From assembly GCA_036365145.1 (NCBI GenBank), contig JAEOAD010002183.1, forward strand, positions 1,984,001 through 2,048,000: DNA of 64,000 nucleotides, read 5' to 3'. The translations under genes and the position numbers were made by a program. The DNA comes from Orientallactaga sibirica. Taxonomy: Eukaryota; Chordata; Mammalia; Rodentia; Dipodidae. The notes under the pieces were generated by a model. That model saw nothing but the letters and a program-made list of their open reading frames with translations, had not been told where the DNA came from and did no database searches. Shown piece by piece: positions 45,221-56,067 of this stretch. Every line of letters starts with the position of its first letter. The stretch's first letter is position 1.

Positions 45221-45384
45221 AGCTGGGCATGGTGGCGCACGCCTTTAATCCCAGCACTCAGGAGACAGAGGTAGGAGGATCGCCAGGAGTTCAAGGTCAC
45301 CCTGAGACTACATAGTGAATTCCAGGTCAGCCTGGGCTAGAGTGAAACCTTACCTCAAAAAACCAAAAAATAAAAATAAAATAA
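45221..45384 (+). mobile_element. B1 SINE at the end of the nest
   Basis: 'gctgggcatggtggcgcacg' to 'gagtgaaaccttacctcaaa' and an A-rich tail. It is preceded by aaggatttcca and followed by aaactttccat, both resembling the TSD of the subtype A SINE. Confidence 0.95.
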
Positions 45385-45399
45385 AAAACTTTCCATCCT

Positions 45400-45644
45400 A
45401 TGTGGGAACCAGACGTGTAATACTAACTGTAATCCCAGGCAGAGTGAAAATGTTATTATAAGCAATGTGCTATGGCATGTGGGGGATGTGGGGTTAGGAG
45501 GTGCTAGTCTAATGAGAATAGAAGCATTTCAGTTTGGGCCCTTGAGGATGAAGACATGCCCAGAAGCATAGAAAGTTTCAGATGTCAGAAATGGTTACTA
45601 ACAAAGAAAGTTCAAATGGAGAAATATGATGGCTGTAGAGGTCA
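45400..45644. other. Unique sequence
   Basis: No repeat or gene recognised. Confidence 0.35.
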
Positions 45645-46108
45645 GGGTTCTCCAGAAAACACAACCAGTAGAAGATAAATGATAGAAAGCCAGACAGATA
45701 AAGTTTTATTACAGTAGTTCCCTAAGTGTGGTACATAGGCCAAGAAGTCCCATGATCTTCTGTTGAAAGCTCAAGGATCAGGGAGCCAGTCTCAAGGCCT
45801 GTGCAGAGAACAGGGGTGGAGAGAAAGGAAGGGAAGGTTTAAGTCTCAGACTGGGTTTCAAGGATGGATGTGTCAGCTCAAGCATAAAGAGAAGATCCAG
45901 CCCTCCTTTGCCTTTTTGTTCTACCCAGGCCTTAAACAAATTGGATGATGCTACCCGCATTGGAGAGGACCATCTCTTTGACTCCATCTACCAATTCAAA
46001 TGGTAACCTCTCCAAAATACCTTCACAAACACATCCTGTTTTGTTTAAAAAAAATTCTGGGCATTCTCTATCCCAGTCAAATTGACACATATGTTAACCA
46101 TCACACTG
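45645..46108 (-). mobile_element. MLT2-type ERVL LTR, antisense
   Basis: 'cagggttctccagaaaacac', 'agaagtcccatgatcttctg', 'cctttttgttctacccaggc', 'attggatgatgctacccgca', 'aaatggtaacctctccaaaa', 'gtcaaattgacacatatg' then 'ttaaccatcaca': almost complete reversed MLT2. Confidence 0.93.
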
Positions 46109-46714
46109 GGAGGATGGGAGCATCATCTCACAGCCACAGGTCAGAGTAATGACACCTTGGGAATGCAGGTTTTGACTGGATCCTATTTTCATTTGTACCC
46201 ATCTCCAGTGATTCATCACAGTAATTATTATGGAAAATATACAATGAAGAGTTTATCACTTCATCTTTTTTATAACTTTCAGCATGGCAACTGGTTTATA
46301 TCTTTCATTTGATTGTGATCCTTCTGTGGATTAAAGCCAGGTCAAATTAACATGAAAGAATAATGACCATGGTGAGTAGAATAACTTTAATGGACCAAAG
46401 GACTCATTTGATGAGCGAAGCACAGAATGTAGATTCATTGGTGTACCATTAATCTAATATTAGCAATTTAGTTTCAACAAAGCATTATCACACATATGAA
46501 ATGAATGTTGTTAAAGCTGAATGCTGTCTTATTTGTATTTAATTGGTAAATATTTTCATAGCTGTGTAATGGATATAAGTGCATGGCATGTATGGCTCCT
46601 TTTCTGCTTGTATATTTTTATGTAAACTATAATAAACATGAATTAGGCCCATACATGGTATCTGTAAGAGTTTTCAAAGGTATTTATTACTAACACTTGC
46701 CAAACATCACATTA
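46109..46714. other. Unique AT-rich sequence
   Basis: No repeat or gene recognised. Confidence 0.4.
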
Positions 46715-46835
46715 AATGAACTTGAAGTCTATTTCTTCACATATCAGATGGAAATGATAATTATTTATTTTGTAGGGTTATTAAGAAGATGAGATGAGGT
46801 AACAGTTGAAAGAAGTCTGGAAAACATAAATGGTT
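46715..46835 (-). mobile_element. MIR SINE remnant, antisense
   Basis: 'cagatggaaatgataattat', 'gtagggttattaagaagatg', 'agatgaggtaacagttgaaa' follow reversed MIR. Confidence 0.65.
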
Positions 46836-47285
46836 ATATAAAATCAAGGAGGTAAAACAGTATTTACCATAAAACATGCACAAGTTTAAAAAAATAAATA
46901 AACAGCTGCCCAGTGTCTGCCTCCCAACCACACACCCAGGGCTCCTGGCAAAACTGTACTTACAGGTAAAGAGCAATGACTCAGAGCTGAGCTGTGTTCC
47001 TTGGGGATTCCTATATGTGCACCAGCATTGGATCTGTCTGATTACATCACTGGCTCTGTAAACATACACACGCAAATTTACTCTGGGCTTCTCTTAGGTA
47101 TTTGGAACAAAACCCAGCCCAGGGCAAATGCAGCTGCCAACTCAGGAGCTGAAGGTTTTCACAACAGCTTGCAAGCAGCTTGTGACAGAAGTCGTCTTGA
47201 AATCTGAGCAGGAAAGCCTGGACAAAGCTTGGCAGGTGGGCAAGACTTTCTGTGGCACCTTTGTTAGTATCAAAAGGCCCAAATG
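46836..47285. other. Unique sequence
   Basis: No repeat or gene recognised. Confidence 0.4.
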
Positions 47286-47600
47286 AGGGCTGGGGAGATA
47301 TCTCAGTCAGTAAAGTGCTTGCCTCACAAGCATGAGGAGCTAACTGCAACCCCTAATACCCATGTAAAAATGCTGGCATGGTGGTGCATGCCTGGAATCC
47401 CAGTGCTAAGATGGTAAAGACAAGCGGATCTCTGGGGCTCCCTGGCCAGTCAGCCTGTTTTAGTTTCTGAGCTCCAGGCCAACCAGAGACCCTGTCTTTA
47501 AAAGAGGTGGATGGTGTACCTGAAGATGATGCCCAAAGTCATCCTCTGACCTCCACGTGCATGTGCATGTACCCACATACAAAACAAAGACACATATGTG
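47286..47600 (+). mobile_element. B4 SINE
   Basis: 'gggctggggagatatctcag', 'agtaaagtgcttgcctcaca', 'tctggggctccctggccagt', 'gagctccaggccaaccagag' and 'gtcatcctctgacctccacg': one of the best-preserved B4 here. Confidence 0.94.
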
Positions 47601-48872
47601 CATGCATAGCACATACTCCTACATATGCAAAGACAAGAAGAAAAAGGCCTTTCACGGCTCTTTCTGAAGTGCTGTACACTTCCCACTGCACTGCAACCCA
47701 GTGGAAGCTCAGAGAGGTGGTTGCGTGCAAGTGGCAGGGCAGCCTACATCAGACCCAGTATGGAGAGCAGTGAAGTGGGTGGGGATTTCTGTGTGAGACT
47801 GCTTGAGAATACCCAGGCACTGGCATGTAGCAAAGTGAGAGTGAGCACTCTGCCAACCAAAATAGACTTCGGATAACTAAGCACAGTCTAACCATTGCCG
47901 AAATTTCCATCTCGACCTCTAGCCATGGTGTTAAATTCATTACTCAACAAGTCAGCTCCTACCTCACAGGAGTCCAGAGGATGGACGCCTGTCTGCGGAA
48001 GCTCTTGTATCTGCGTCACTTCAATGCCACTGACATTTTCCTTGCCGGGAAAAGCTTCTATGGCTTTCAAGAACCTTTTTGAATTTCACAATCAGGTTGA
48101 ATTTTGATCTTTAACTTGAAATAGATACCTCTGATCTATCTTGATAAGTGCTTCTTCCAAGTCACTGAACAAAATCCATCCTCAAAATTTCTATTGCCTT
48201 CATTCTTCTCAAATGTGTGACCATTGGCTCTAGTTCATACATTTACTTCTCCCAAGTCACCACGGATACGTTTTAGCAAATGGACGGTCACATTGTGTCA
48301 GAAGTAGCCCGTTCCCTTTCTCCCGCTTTTTGCCTGCTGGTTGGTAAGTGACTGAACCTCATGATGCCATCTTCTTGCCTACATTCCTGGACCACTTCCA
48401 GCCCAAACATTACAGGTTGATAGTGATTCTTGAGTCTCCAGAAGCAAACTCTGAGATGGAGTCTCACATAGAAGGTATTGATTAGGGATCAACACTGTGG
48501 AAGACAGGAAGTGGGATTAGAACTAGCCAGAGAGAGAAATCAAGACAATGTATGCACAGCAAAAGCAAAGAGGATGAGACCAATATATGATTTGTTCATA
48601 TCACAAAGTTACTATATAAAAAAATATTAAAATTTAAATAAAATAAAGAACTTGACCAGCCCCACAAGGATCTATGGAGCAAATGTGACCCATCATAGTT
48701 GTCACAAGAGTGACTGAAATGTCAAGGTCTTTATATCCACCTCCATCAGTCACCTGGAGATAGGATATCCTCAGAGAAGGCAGCATTTTGTAATCAGAGA
48801 AAACGCTGAAGACATTCACCACCGAAGATCCACGCTGATAATCCAGGCAACAAGGTGCTCCTAGAGGATGTC
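47601..48872. other. Unique sequence, 1.3 kb
   Basis: No repeat recognised. Open frames of 60-119 codons without motifs. Confidence 0.42.
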
Positions 48873-49020
48873 TTAAATTGTTTTGTGCCACAATAACAAA
48901 ATACCACAGGTGGGGTAACTTATAAACAATATTTTGGCTCACAGCTCTGGAAACTGGGATATCCAAAAACAAAAGGTTATATTTGGTGAGCATCTTTCCA
49001 TGAGGTCCTGGGGCATGAGA
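48873..49020 (-). mobile_element. ERVL-MaLR LTR fragment, antisense
   Basis: 'ccacaataacaaaataccac', 'aggtggggtaacttataaac' and 'ttttggctcacagctctgga' are the start of a reversed MaLR LTR; the rest is missing. Confidence 0.78.
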
Positions 49021-49295
49021 AAGGAGGATGCTGAGAAAGGTCAGTTGGGTCTAGGAGGAAGCTAGAATGCTTGGGGTGATACAGTCCTGTTGACAATGGG
49101 GAACCAAGGAGTGTACTTGCTGCTAGCGTTATTAGTGATGACAATATGCATGGGTTGGGCTGAGCAACTTCAAGTAGAAAAAAAGAAAACGAGACCTTTT
49201 AGTGAATGAAGTGTGTGATGGTGAATGATGGGCCCTTTGAGAGCAATATGGAAGCCGTGGGTTATTAGTGAGTCAGTTAGAAATAGAAAGGCCTA

Positions 49296-49431
49296 GCCGG
49301 GTGTGGGGGCACATTGCCTTTAATCCCAGCACTCAGGAGGCAGAGGTAGGAGGATCACTGTGAGTTCAAGGCCATCCTGAGACTACATAGTGAATTCTAG
49401 GTCAGCCTGTGCTAGAGTGACACCCTACCTA
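49296..49431 (+). mobile_element. B1 SINE with purine-repeat tail
   Basis: 'gccgggtgtgggggcacatt' to 'gagtgacaccctacctaga'. The poly-A is replaced by the repeat that follows. Confidence 0.93.
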
Positions 49432-49608
49432 GACGAAGAAGGAGAAGAAGAAGACGAAGACGAAGAAGGAGGAGAAGAAGAAGAAGAAGAAGGAGAAAGA
49501 GGAGGAGGAGGAAGAGGAGGAGGAAGAAGAGGAGATGGAGGAAGAGGAGATGGAGGAGAGGAGGAGGCAGAAGAGCAAGAAGAAATAAGAAACAGAAAGA
49601 GCTGAAAT
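49432..49608 (+). repeat. Polypurine GAA/GGA/GAG tract
   Basis: Imperfect GAA and GGA triplets. Pure purines for 74 nt from 49462 to 49535. Open frames here encode only Glu/Gly or Leu/Ser runs. Confidence 0.96.
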
Positions 49609-49965
49609 CTATGTGCAAGCAGCCTTTTCTCCTCAGCCAAGAAAGCATCTTTTAAAACCCAGAACTTAAAGATTCTGTCATTGTGGCATGGGAAAGAAAA
49701 GAGACGTGCCCCACACCTCTGTTTGAGTTGGATCCTTATACCGTAGGAAACCTTTAAGTCTGGAGAATACTTTTGGATAAGGTATTCCACCACTTTTCCT
49801 TTCTGGATGAGAAACTGACCATATGAAGACAAAAATAGCAGCAAGGAAATGATGCCAGGCTACAATTCATAACTATTTAGACCAAACTCACTTTTATGTA
49901 TTTTCTATGCCAAGAAAAGTATCCTTCCCAAAGAAAAGAAATGGAGGATGCCTAAAGAAAGAAGG
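49609..49965. other. Unique sequence
   Basis: No repeat or gene recognised. Confidence 0.35.
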
Positions 49966-50549
49966 AGAGCTGGCACAGTGGTGAAAGATGCTTACTTACA
50001 AAGCCTGATGTCTGGGGTCGATTGCCCAGTACCCACATAAAGCCAGATACACAAAGTGGCACATGTGTCTGGAATTTCTTTTCAGGGGCAGGAGGCCCTG
50101 GTATGCCCATATTCGCTGTGGTGGTTTGAATGGATTTCTCCTAATTGGTTCAGGAGTTTATTAAAAGCTTATAATTTGGATCTCCAGCCATCTGGCTAGA
50201 GGAGGTGTCACTATAGATCCTAGGGTGCAGCCCTAGGTGTGGTGGTAGATTTGGAATTCCAGTATAGAGATATGCAAAGTGCTTGAGCTTAACCTGGAGT
50301 TCCTGAAGTGTGCTTGCAGGTGCTGGTGGAGGCTTTTGCTTTTCTCTCTCTCTGCTTGTTCCTTTAAGAGGGGGCCAACTTCTTCTGCCATTATGGAACT
50401 TCCCCTGGATCTGTAAGCTTCAATGAATCCTCCTATAAAATGTCTTGTCTAAAGGCTCACCCCAGCAATCTGAGGCTGTCTACTACACTCTCTCACACAC
50501 TCTTTCTGTCTGCTCTTTCTCCCTATCTCAAATAAAAAAAAAAATTTAA
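49966..50549 (+). mobile_element. B2-superfamily SINE, subtype A, split by an LTR
   Basis: The head and middle end at 'gtatgcccatattc' (about 50116). The CT-rich 3' part and AATAAA tail resume at 50488 ('ctctctcacacactctttct'). Confidence 0.88.
50117..50487 (+). mobile_element. MaLR-like LTR, second family, copy 2, inside a SINE
   Basis: 371 bp, TG...CA ends (tgtggtggtttgaatgg ... ctgtctactaca). Matches 37150-37528. Polyadenylation-like element 'ctataaaatg' near 50434. No TSD can be confirmed in the CT-rich flank. Confidence 0.85.
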
Positions 50550-51594
50550 AGAAGAAAAAAGGAGGAGGTTCCCTTTCACACTTTCCTTATCAAATCAGAG
50601 TGTAAATAGAGCCATGTAAACACCTCAAAGCTGCCCCTCTCAGGCCTGCCAGGTAGATCATGTTTGGAGACCAAACTGTCAAGTGCCATGGGTACTATTT
50701 GGCACACATCTAGAAATGTGGCAGTTGAACGGCAGCCCTGAAGTTGGTAAAATATCTACGTATTTGTAGCCTTACCAACAATCCCGGTTTCAAAAACTCT
50801 GTGCAGTTGCCTCACAAACAAACGTTTGCTTTGGTTACAAATTTGCATTTGGAATTTGCAGCCCGTGTTTGGAGGCCCAGACAGACTCAGCTTTATTGGT
50901 GGGACTTGAAAAGGACCCTTGTGAAGACTCACAGTGTGTCCGTTGGGAGTCTCTAGGACCAGTGTTAATGGCTTAAGTTGGAGGATGCTGCTTTCTTGGC
51001 AAAGCTCTAAGCTTATGACTTCTTAAAAACACTTTCTGCCTTGGGAATGTTCACAGTTAGCAGGTCCCTGTGAACATCTTGGAGCAGTTAGTGGCACTTT
51101 TCCACTTGGTTTTTGACTTTTTTTTATCCACACATGTAGCCTGTTGTGTCCTGTCATGGGAATAAAAAATCCAGTAAATGTGCAAACCCCCCCTTGTTCT
51201 GAAGAACCAAGGTTCAAATGTTCAGATCCCAGTAGGGCTGGCGACTGCTTGGAGAAAGAGAACTGGGAAGATTTGTTGTTTGAGCATCTACTGGCTAAAG
51301 ACACTTCCTTTCTATAGTGATAGTACCTTAATGGGCAATACTGGCACTTTGCCAAGATAGCCCTGCAGCAAAATCAGTTTACTAAACTGTCCACCTTACC
51401 TTCTGTATAAACTATTTAGCTTTATTTTGAACTAGACTTTAGAATTTTAACTATTTAAGATGCTGCCTTAAAGACTGTTGACCAGGAGAAATAAAAGGAA
51501 AGGAATAAAGTAACAGTTCTTTCTTAAGTGGAGTGTAACACTTTCGCTCCCTAAGCCAACCAGGTTTACACTGGCTGCACTTACATCATCCTTC
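50550..51594. other. Unique sequence, 1 kb
   Basis: No repeat recognised; a 110-codon minus-strand frame (51023-51355) has no motif. Confidence 0.4.
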
Positions 51595-51941
51595 ACAGCT
51601 AGCTCATGGTTGCTTAGTAACCTCCTTATCAATGATCCAGGTTTTCTTCTCAGTGCCTTGGAAGAAAATTGCACTTTGAACCCTAAAACAGTGCAGGCTA
51701 TTACCAATGCTCTTAATTGCCCGCTAGAACTAGATGGTAAGACTCCATTGCTAAAGATAGCACATGTTTTAGCTTCAACACGCTGAGAAATCAAGCTTGA
51801 ACTGAAGTGGACACCTCCTCACTTCTGGCTAGCTGTCATAGTTCTGGAAAGTGCTTTGCATTAGCAGCAGTGGACCCAGTGAGCTCTACAACCCACCAGC
51901 CAGTAAGCACATACCCACTGGGGTAATAGTGGCACAACTGT

Positions 51942-52279
51942 TATGGAGGAGTAGCACTTACCTTCTCGTTGCTGTGACAATATACCCAACCAGAGCACCT
52001 GATGGAAGGAAGGGGTTTATTTACAGCTCACAGTCTTGAGGGGACGTTTCATCATGGTGGGGAAGGATGACAGACCTGAGCAGGACGCCTGGGTCACATT
52101 TTCACATCAGCTGGAAAGCAGTCTGAATACTGGGCTTGGAACTACATTACCCTCAGCAACACACTTCCTCCAGGAAGACCACCTCCAAAGGTGTCATAAC
52201 TTTGCCAAATTCCCACCAGCTAAGGACCAAGTATTCAAACACATGAGCTGGTACAGGGCATTTCATCCAAACCAACACA
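51942..52279 (-). mobile_element. ERVL-MaLR LTR, antisense, inside L1
   Basis: 'tcgttgctgtgacaatatac', 'aaggggtttatttacagctc', 'ggacgtttcatcatggtggg', 'ccaaattcccaccagctaag', ending 'catccaaaccaacaca'. Confidence 0.88.
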
Positions 52280-52910
52280 GGGGGTAACCAAGTGCTCACT
52301 GACTGGATTTGAAACCTGCTCCCTGGGAGGAAAGTCATGTCTGGTACTGAAAACCTAGTCAAAAGCCTATGCCTGGGAAGGTCAGAGGCCATCAGGGGGA
52401 AACTACTGCTGTTATTTGACTAAATGGATATGTTGTGTCTATCAAATTGTCCTCTAAATAGCTAGGTGTGTTCTCATAGATAAGTTCTGGTCTCACCTTT
52501 AGCCAGAGAAGTTTCTTTTCACAGATAGCAATGACTACTAGAGAGACTCAAAACTCATCAGAGTGCCAGGAAGAAGTGACTGTTGCGTGCTCACCACTAA
52601 ATGAGATGTCTACCTAACCCCTTCCAAGGCTCAGGAGCCACTACAAAAGAGAGAGGGGAGACCAAACGAGCCAGAGGACAGGGAGGAGTGCTTTGGGAGG
52701 CTGCCTATCAGACGTGGAGTGGCCATCACATTCAAGACCTCACAGTGACTGTCATTTCCTGCACAAGACCTATACAATATTAGGCCCATCAATATCCCAA
52801 CATGGATGTTGAAGAAATGAAACAATAAAATAATCAAAGTAGAAGAGGGACAGATTTAAAAAGGGTTCAGTGGGAAGGGTATGGGAGGAAAAATGAAAGT
52901 AGTAAGAGGG

Positions 52911-53040
52911 AGCGGGGCATCCCACCACTTGGGAGGCAGAAGTAGGAGCATCGCTGTGAGTTCAAGGCTACCTTGAGACTAGTAAATTCCAGGTCTGCCT
53001 GGGCTAGTGTGAGACCTACCTTGAAAAAAAAAAAGGACAT
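52911..53040 (+). mobile_element. B1 SINE with internal deletion, inside L1
   Basis: Perfect 10-bp TSD agtaagaggg at 52901-52910 and 53041-53050. The stretch normally reading 'ggcgcacgcctttaatccca' is reduced to 'catccca'. Confidence 0.94.
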
Positions 53041-53112
53041 AGTAAGAGGGGATTATGACAACATACTTTATCTTCATGTACATGTAGGAAAATTGTCAAT
53101 AAATGTTTTTTA

Positions 53113-53310
53113 TGTTGGGGCCTATGCACTTGGGGGTGAAGTGCCAGTATGTTTGAGGCCTGTGTACTTAGGCAAGGTGAGGAGCTGGCATGTTTGGGGC
53201 CTGAGGCTCAGACCTGGTGAGGTGCCAGTTTGTTCAGGGTCTGTGCACTTGGATCAGTTTGGTGGGACCTGTGCTCAGGGCAGGTGAGTTTGGGGCCTAT
53301 GCAAAGTGGC
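53113..53310 (+). repeat. Degenerate ~40-bp minisatellite
   Basis: Units begin at 53113, 53150, 53191, 53231 and 53285. Each starts tgttt/ttggggcct, then tgtgcacttgg and ends gaggtgccag. Lengths 37, 41, 40, 54 and a partial. Lies between the L1 3' end and the next L1. Confidence 0.78.
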
Positions 53311-53489
53311 AGGATATAAAATCAACACACAAAGATCAGTAGCCTTCCTATATGTAAAAGATAAATATACAGAGAAAGAAATCAGAGAGGCTGTCCTATT
53401 TTCAATAACCATTAAAAAAATTACCTGGGAATAATACTAACCAAGGAGGAGAAAGACCTATATACTGAAAATGTAAAAACCGAAAAAGA

Positions 53490-54924
53490 TGGAAGTTCTC
53501 GGGTCACTGGTGGGATGGGGGAAGATAAGGGTGGGAGGGAACAAGAGGGCGGGGGGGAGGACAAGGGGCGGGGATACAATTGGGACCCAAAAGGAAAAGA
53601 TACTATAAAACCCTTTACTCTGAACAACAGGCTAAAACATTGATCCTTCAGCAGGCCCGCAGAGGGAACACCCAAACCACAGGAATCTGGAGAGAGCAGC
53701 AAGAAGGCTAACCCTAATCTTATCCTGCTTCTCTCCCTCTCTCTCCCTCTCACTCTTTCTTCCTCTATACTCACTTCCTCTATAATATCTATCTTTTTCT
53801 TCCCTCACCTTTCTAGGTGCAGACTTAAAACTCCCAGTGCCAGTACGGGGTTAAACTCCACAATGAGCTCTTGATCTGAGACACCTACAAGGTTCCCCCC
53901 CACAAAAAAAAGACAGACTTCTGTCAGAGTTCTTGGTGACCCACCAAAGGTTAATGGTAAGACCCTACTGTCGAAGATAGCATACATGTGTGAGACCAAA
54001 CACAGAGAGACCTGGCCAGAATCTGGGAAGAAGGTCAGTCCCCAGACAGTTAGCTAGTCTAGTACCAGAGGGTGCTACACGAGCAACTGGGGGAAAATGT
54101 CCAACATTAGTCCAAACAACTTGCAGTCTAAGATACCCAGCAGGAAACAACTTGACGTAATGCTCATACAAGTGCAGTAGTGGCAAACAGCCATGGTGGG
54201 TAACCAACTGCTCTTGATTTGGCTAACAGATCCACTCAGTGGAATGGAACTCATTGCTGGAACTGGGAAATAAGTCAAAACCAGGTACAAAAAATGAGCT
54301 CAGTCTCCAAGAGCAAGATACCACCAAATGTGGGCTAGAAGAGAGCCAACACATATAAAATTCCCTCCAAAACATAGATGGTCATCCCTTCTATCTAGTA
54401 CTAACTTCTCTCTCCGTTGGAGAATTTGCTTATCTTTTTTCAGGTGGACAACGAACCTGAAGGGAGGATCAGCTAACCACACCTCACCAGGGCCCCAGCT
54501 GAAACCATAGAACAACGCAGGGGAAGGGCAAGAGTTCAGTGTTCATGGCAATCATGACACCAGAAAAAGGCTGAAGGAGATAAACACAGAGAACATCCAA
54601 CTCCAACTAAGCCAGATATCCAGAGACACAGAGGCTCCCAAAACCTCATCACTGAAGCAGAACTAAAATGACCCCAATGTGGCTCAGGGAAACTCGTGGA
54701 AGAGGGGGCAGAAAGATTGTTAGAGTCACAAGTTGGGGCATTATGCACAGAGACTGGGGCCTACCCCCCAGAACTCTTGACTAACCTCACAATGCATGAC
54801 CCACATTCCCCATTGATGAGGGTCCCTTTGAAAGTGGGAGGACAGGGAGGAGGACAATGGAACCAATACTATGAATGTAAAATCAGAATAATATAAATAA
54901 AATATATATATTTCAAAAATTTTA
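53490..54924 (+). mobile_element. Second LINE-1 3' end inserted in the first
   Basis: A 15-bp TSD (53475-53489 and 54925-54939, one mismatch, sharing cgaaaaaga) flanks about 1.4 kb. It has the same 3' UTR landmarks as the host L1: 'gagctcttgatctgagacac', 'agacagacttctgtcagagt', 'ggtaagaccctactgtcgaa', 'actgggaaataagtcaaaac'. Includes a CT-rich run at 53726-53765. Confidence 0.92.
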
Positions 54925-55842
54925 AAAAAACGAAAAAGAAAAAAACTGAGGAGGGCATGAGAAGATGAAAAGACCTCCTGAGCTCATGGATAGGTAGAAT
55001 TAATATTGTGAAAATGGCAATCCTATCAAAAGCAACATACATATTCAACACAATACCAATACAAATCCTAGCATCTTTCTTCACAGGGATAGAAAAGGCA
55101 ATCTCAAAATTTATATAGAATGGCAAAAGGCCTCAGATATCCAAAAATGTCCTCAGCAAAGGAAACACTTCTGGAGGTATCACCATACCTGATCTAAAGC
55201 TATACTACAAAGCCCTGGTAACAAAAACAGCATGGTATAGGCATTAAAAACAGACATATAGACCAATGGAACAGAATTGAAGACCCACCCTTTAGTTCAA
55301 GCAACCACATCTACTTGATCCTTGACAAAACAGTCAGCAATGTTCACTGGAGAAAGGACAGCATCTTCAACAAATGGTGCTGAACAAATTGGATAATCAC
55401 ATGTACAAAAATGAAACTAAACCCACTCCTCTCACCATGTGTAAAAATCAACTCCAAATGGATTAAAAACCTCAACATAAGACCTAACACTCAATTTCCT
55501 GGGAGAAAAAAATAGGGGAACTCTCTATGATATAAGAGTGGGAAAAGACTTCCTGAATAATACTCCAGTAGCTCAGGAAATTAAACAGTCACTCAACCAT
55601 GGTATTTCATGAAGCAAAAAAGCTTTTACACAGACAAGAGCCAACGGACTACCCATAGAATGGGAGAAAATCTTTGCCAACTATACCACTGATGGAGGCC
55701 TAATATCTAGTATCTACAGAGAACTCCAAAAATTAAGTAATCAAAAAATCAAATAATCCACTCAAAAAATGGGGCAAAGAATTGAATAGGGAATTCCAAT
55801 GGAAGAAGTACAAATGGCTAATACTTAAAAAAATATTCAACA

Positions 55843-56067
55843 GAGTTGGGGAAATGGCTTAGCGGTTAAGGCACTTGGCTGCAAAGCCTAAGGACCCTGG
55901 TTTGGTTCCCCAGGCCCCAAGTAGACCAGATACACAAGGGGGCACATGTGTCTGGAGTTCATTTGCAGTGGGTAGAGGCCTTGGCATGCCCATTCTCTCT
56001 TTCTCTCTGTTTGCCTCTTCCTCTCTCACACACAAATAAATAAATAAAATTTAAAAATTGGTAATTT
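55843..56067 (+). mobile_element. B2-superfamily SINE, subtype A, in L1 ORF2
   Basis: TSD ttaaaaaaatattcaaca (55825-55842) recurs at 56068-56084 as tttaaaaatgttcaaca. Complete head, B box and aaataaataaataaa tail. Confidence 0.95.

Larger units (their letters stand above)
51595..53105 (+). mobile_element. LINE-1 3' UTR fragment with two later insertions
   Basis: 'gatggtaagactccattgct', 'gaaaacctagtcaaaagcct', 'actactgctgttatttgact', 'aaggctcaggagccactaca', 'aattgtcaataaatg'. Parallel to 2150-3455. Interrupted by a MaLR LTR (51942-52279) and a B1 (52911-53040). Confidence 0.85.

Noticed and set aside
49390..49844. Acidic (Glu-rich) and Leu/Ser-rich frames
   Set aside because: Translation of the GAA/GGA tract and its complement.
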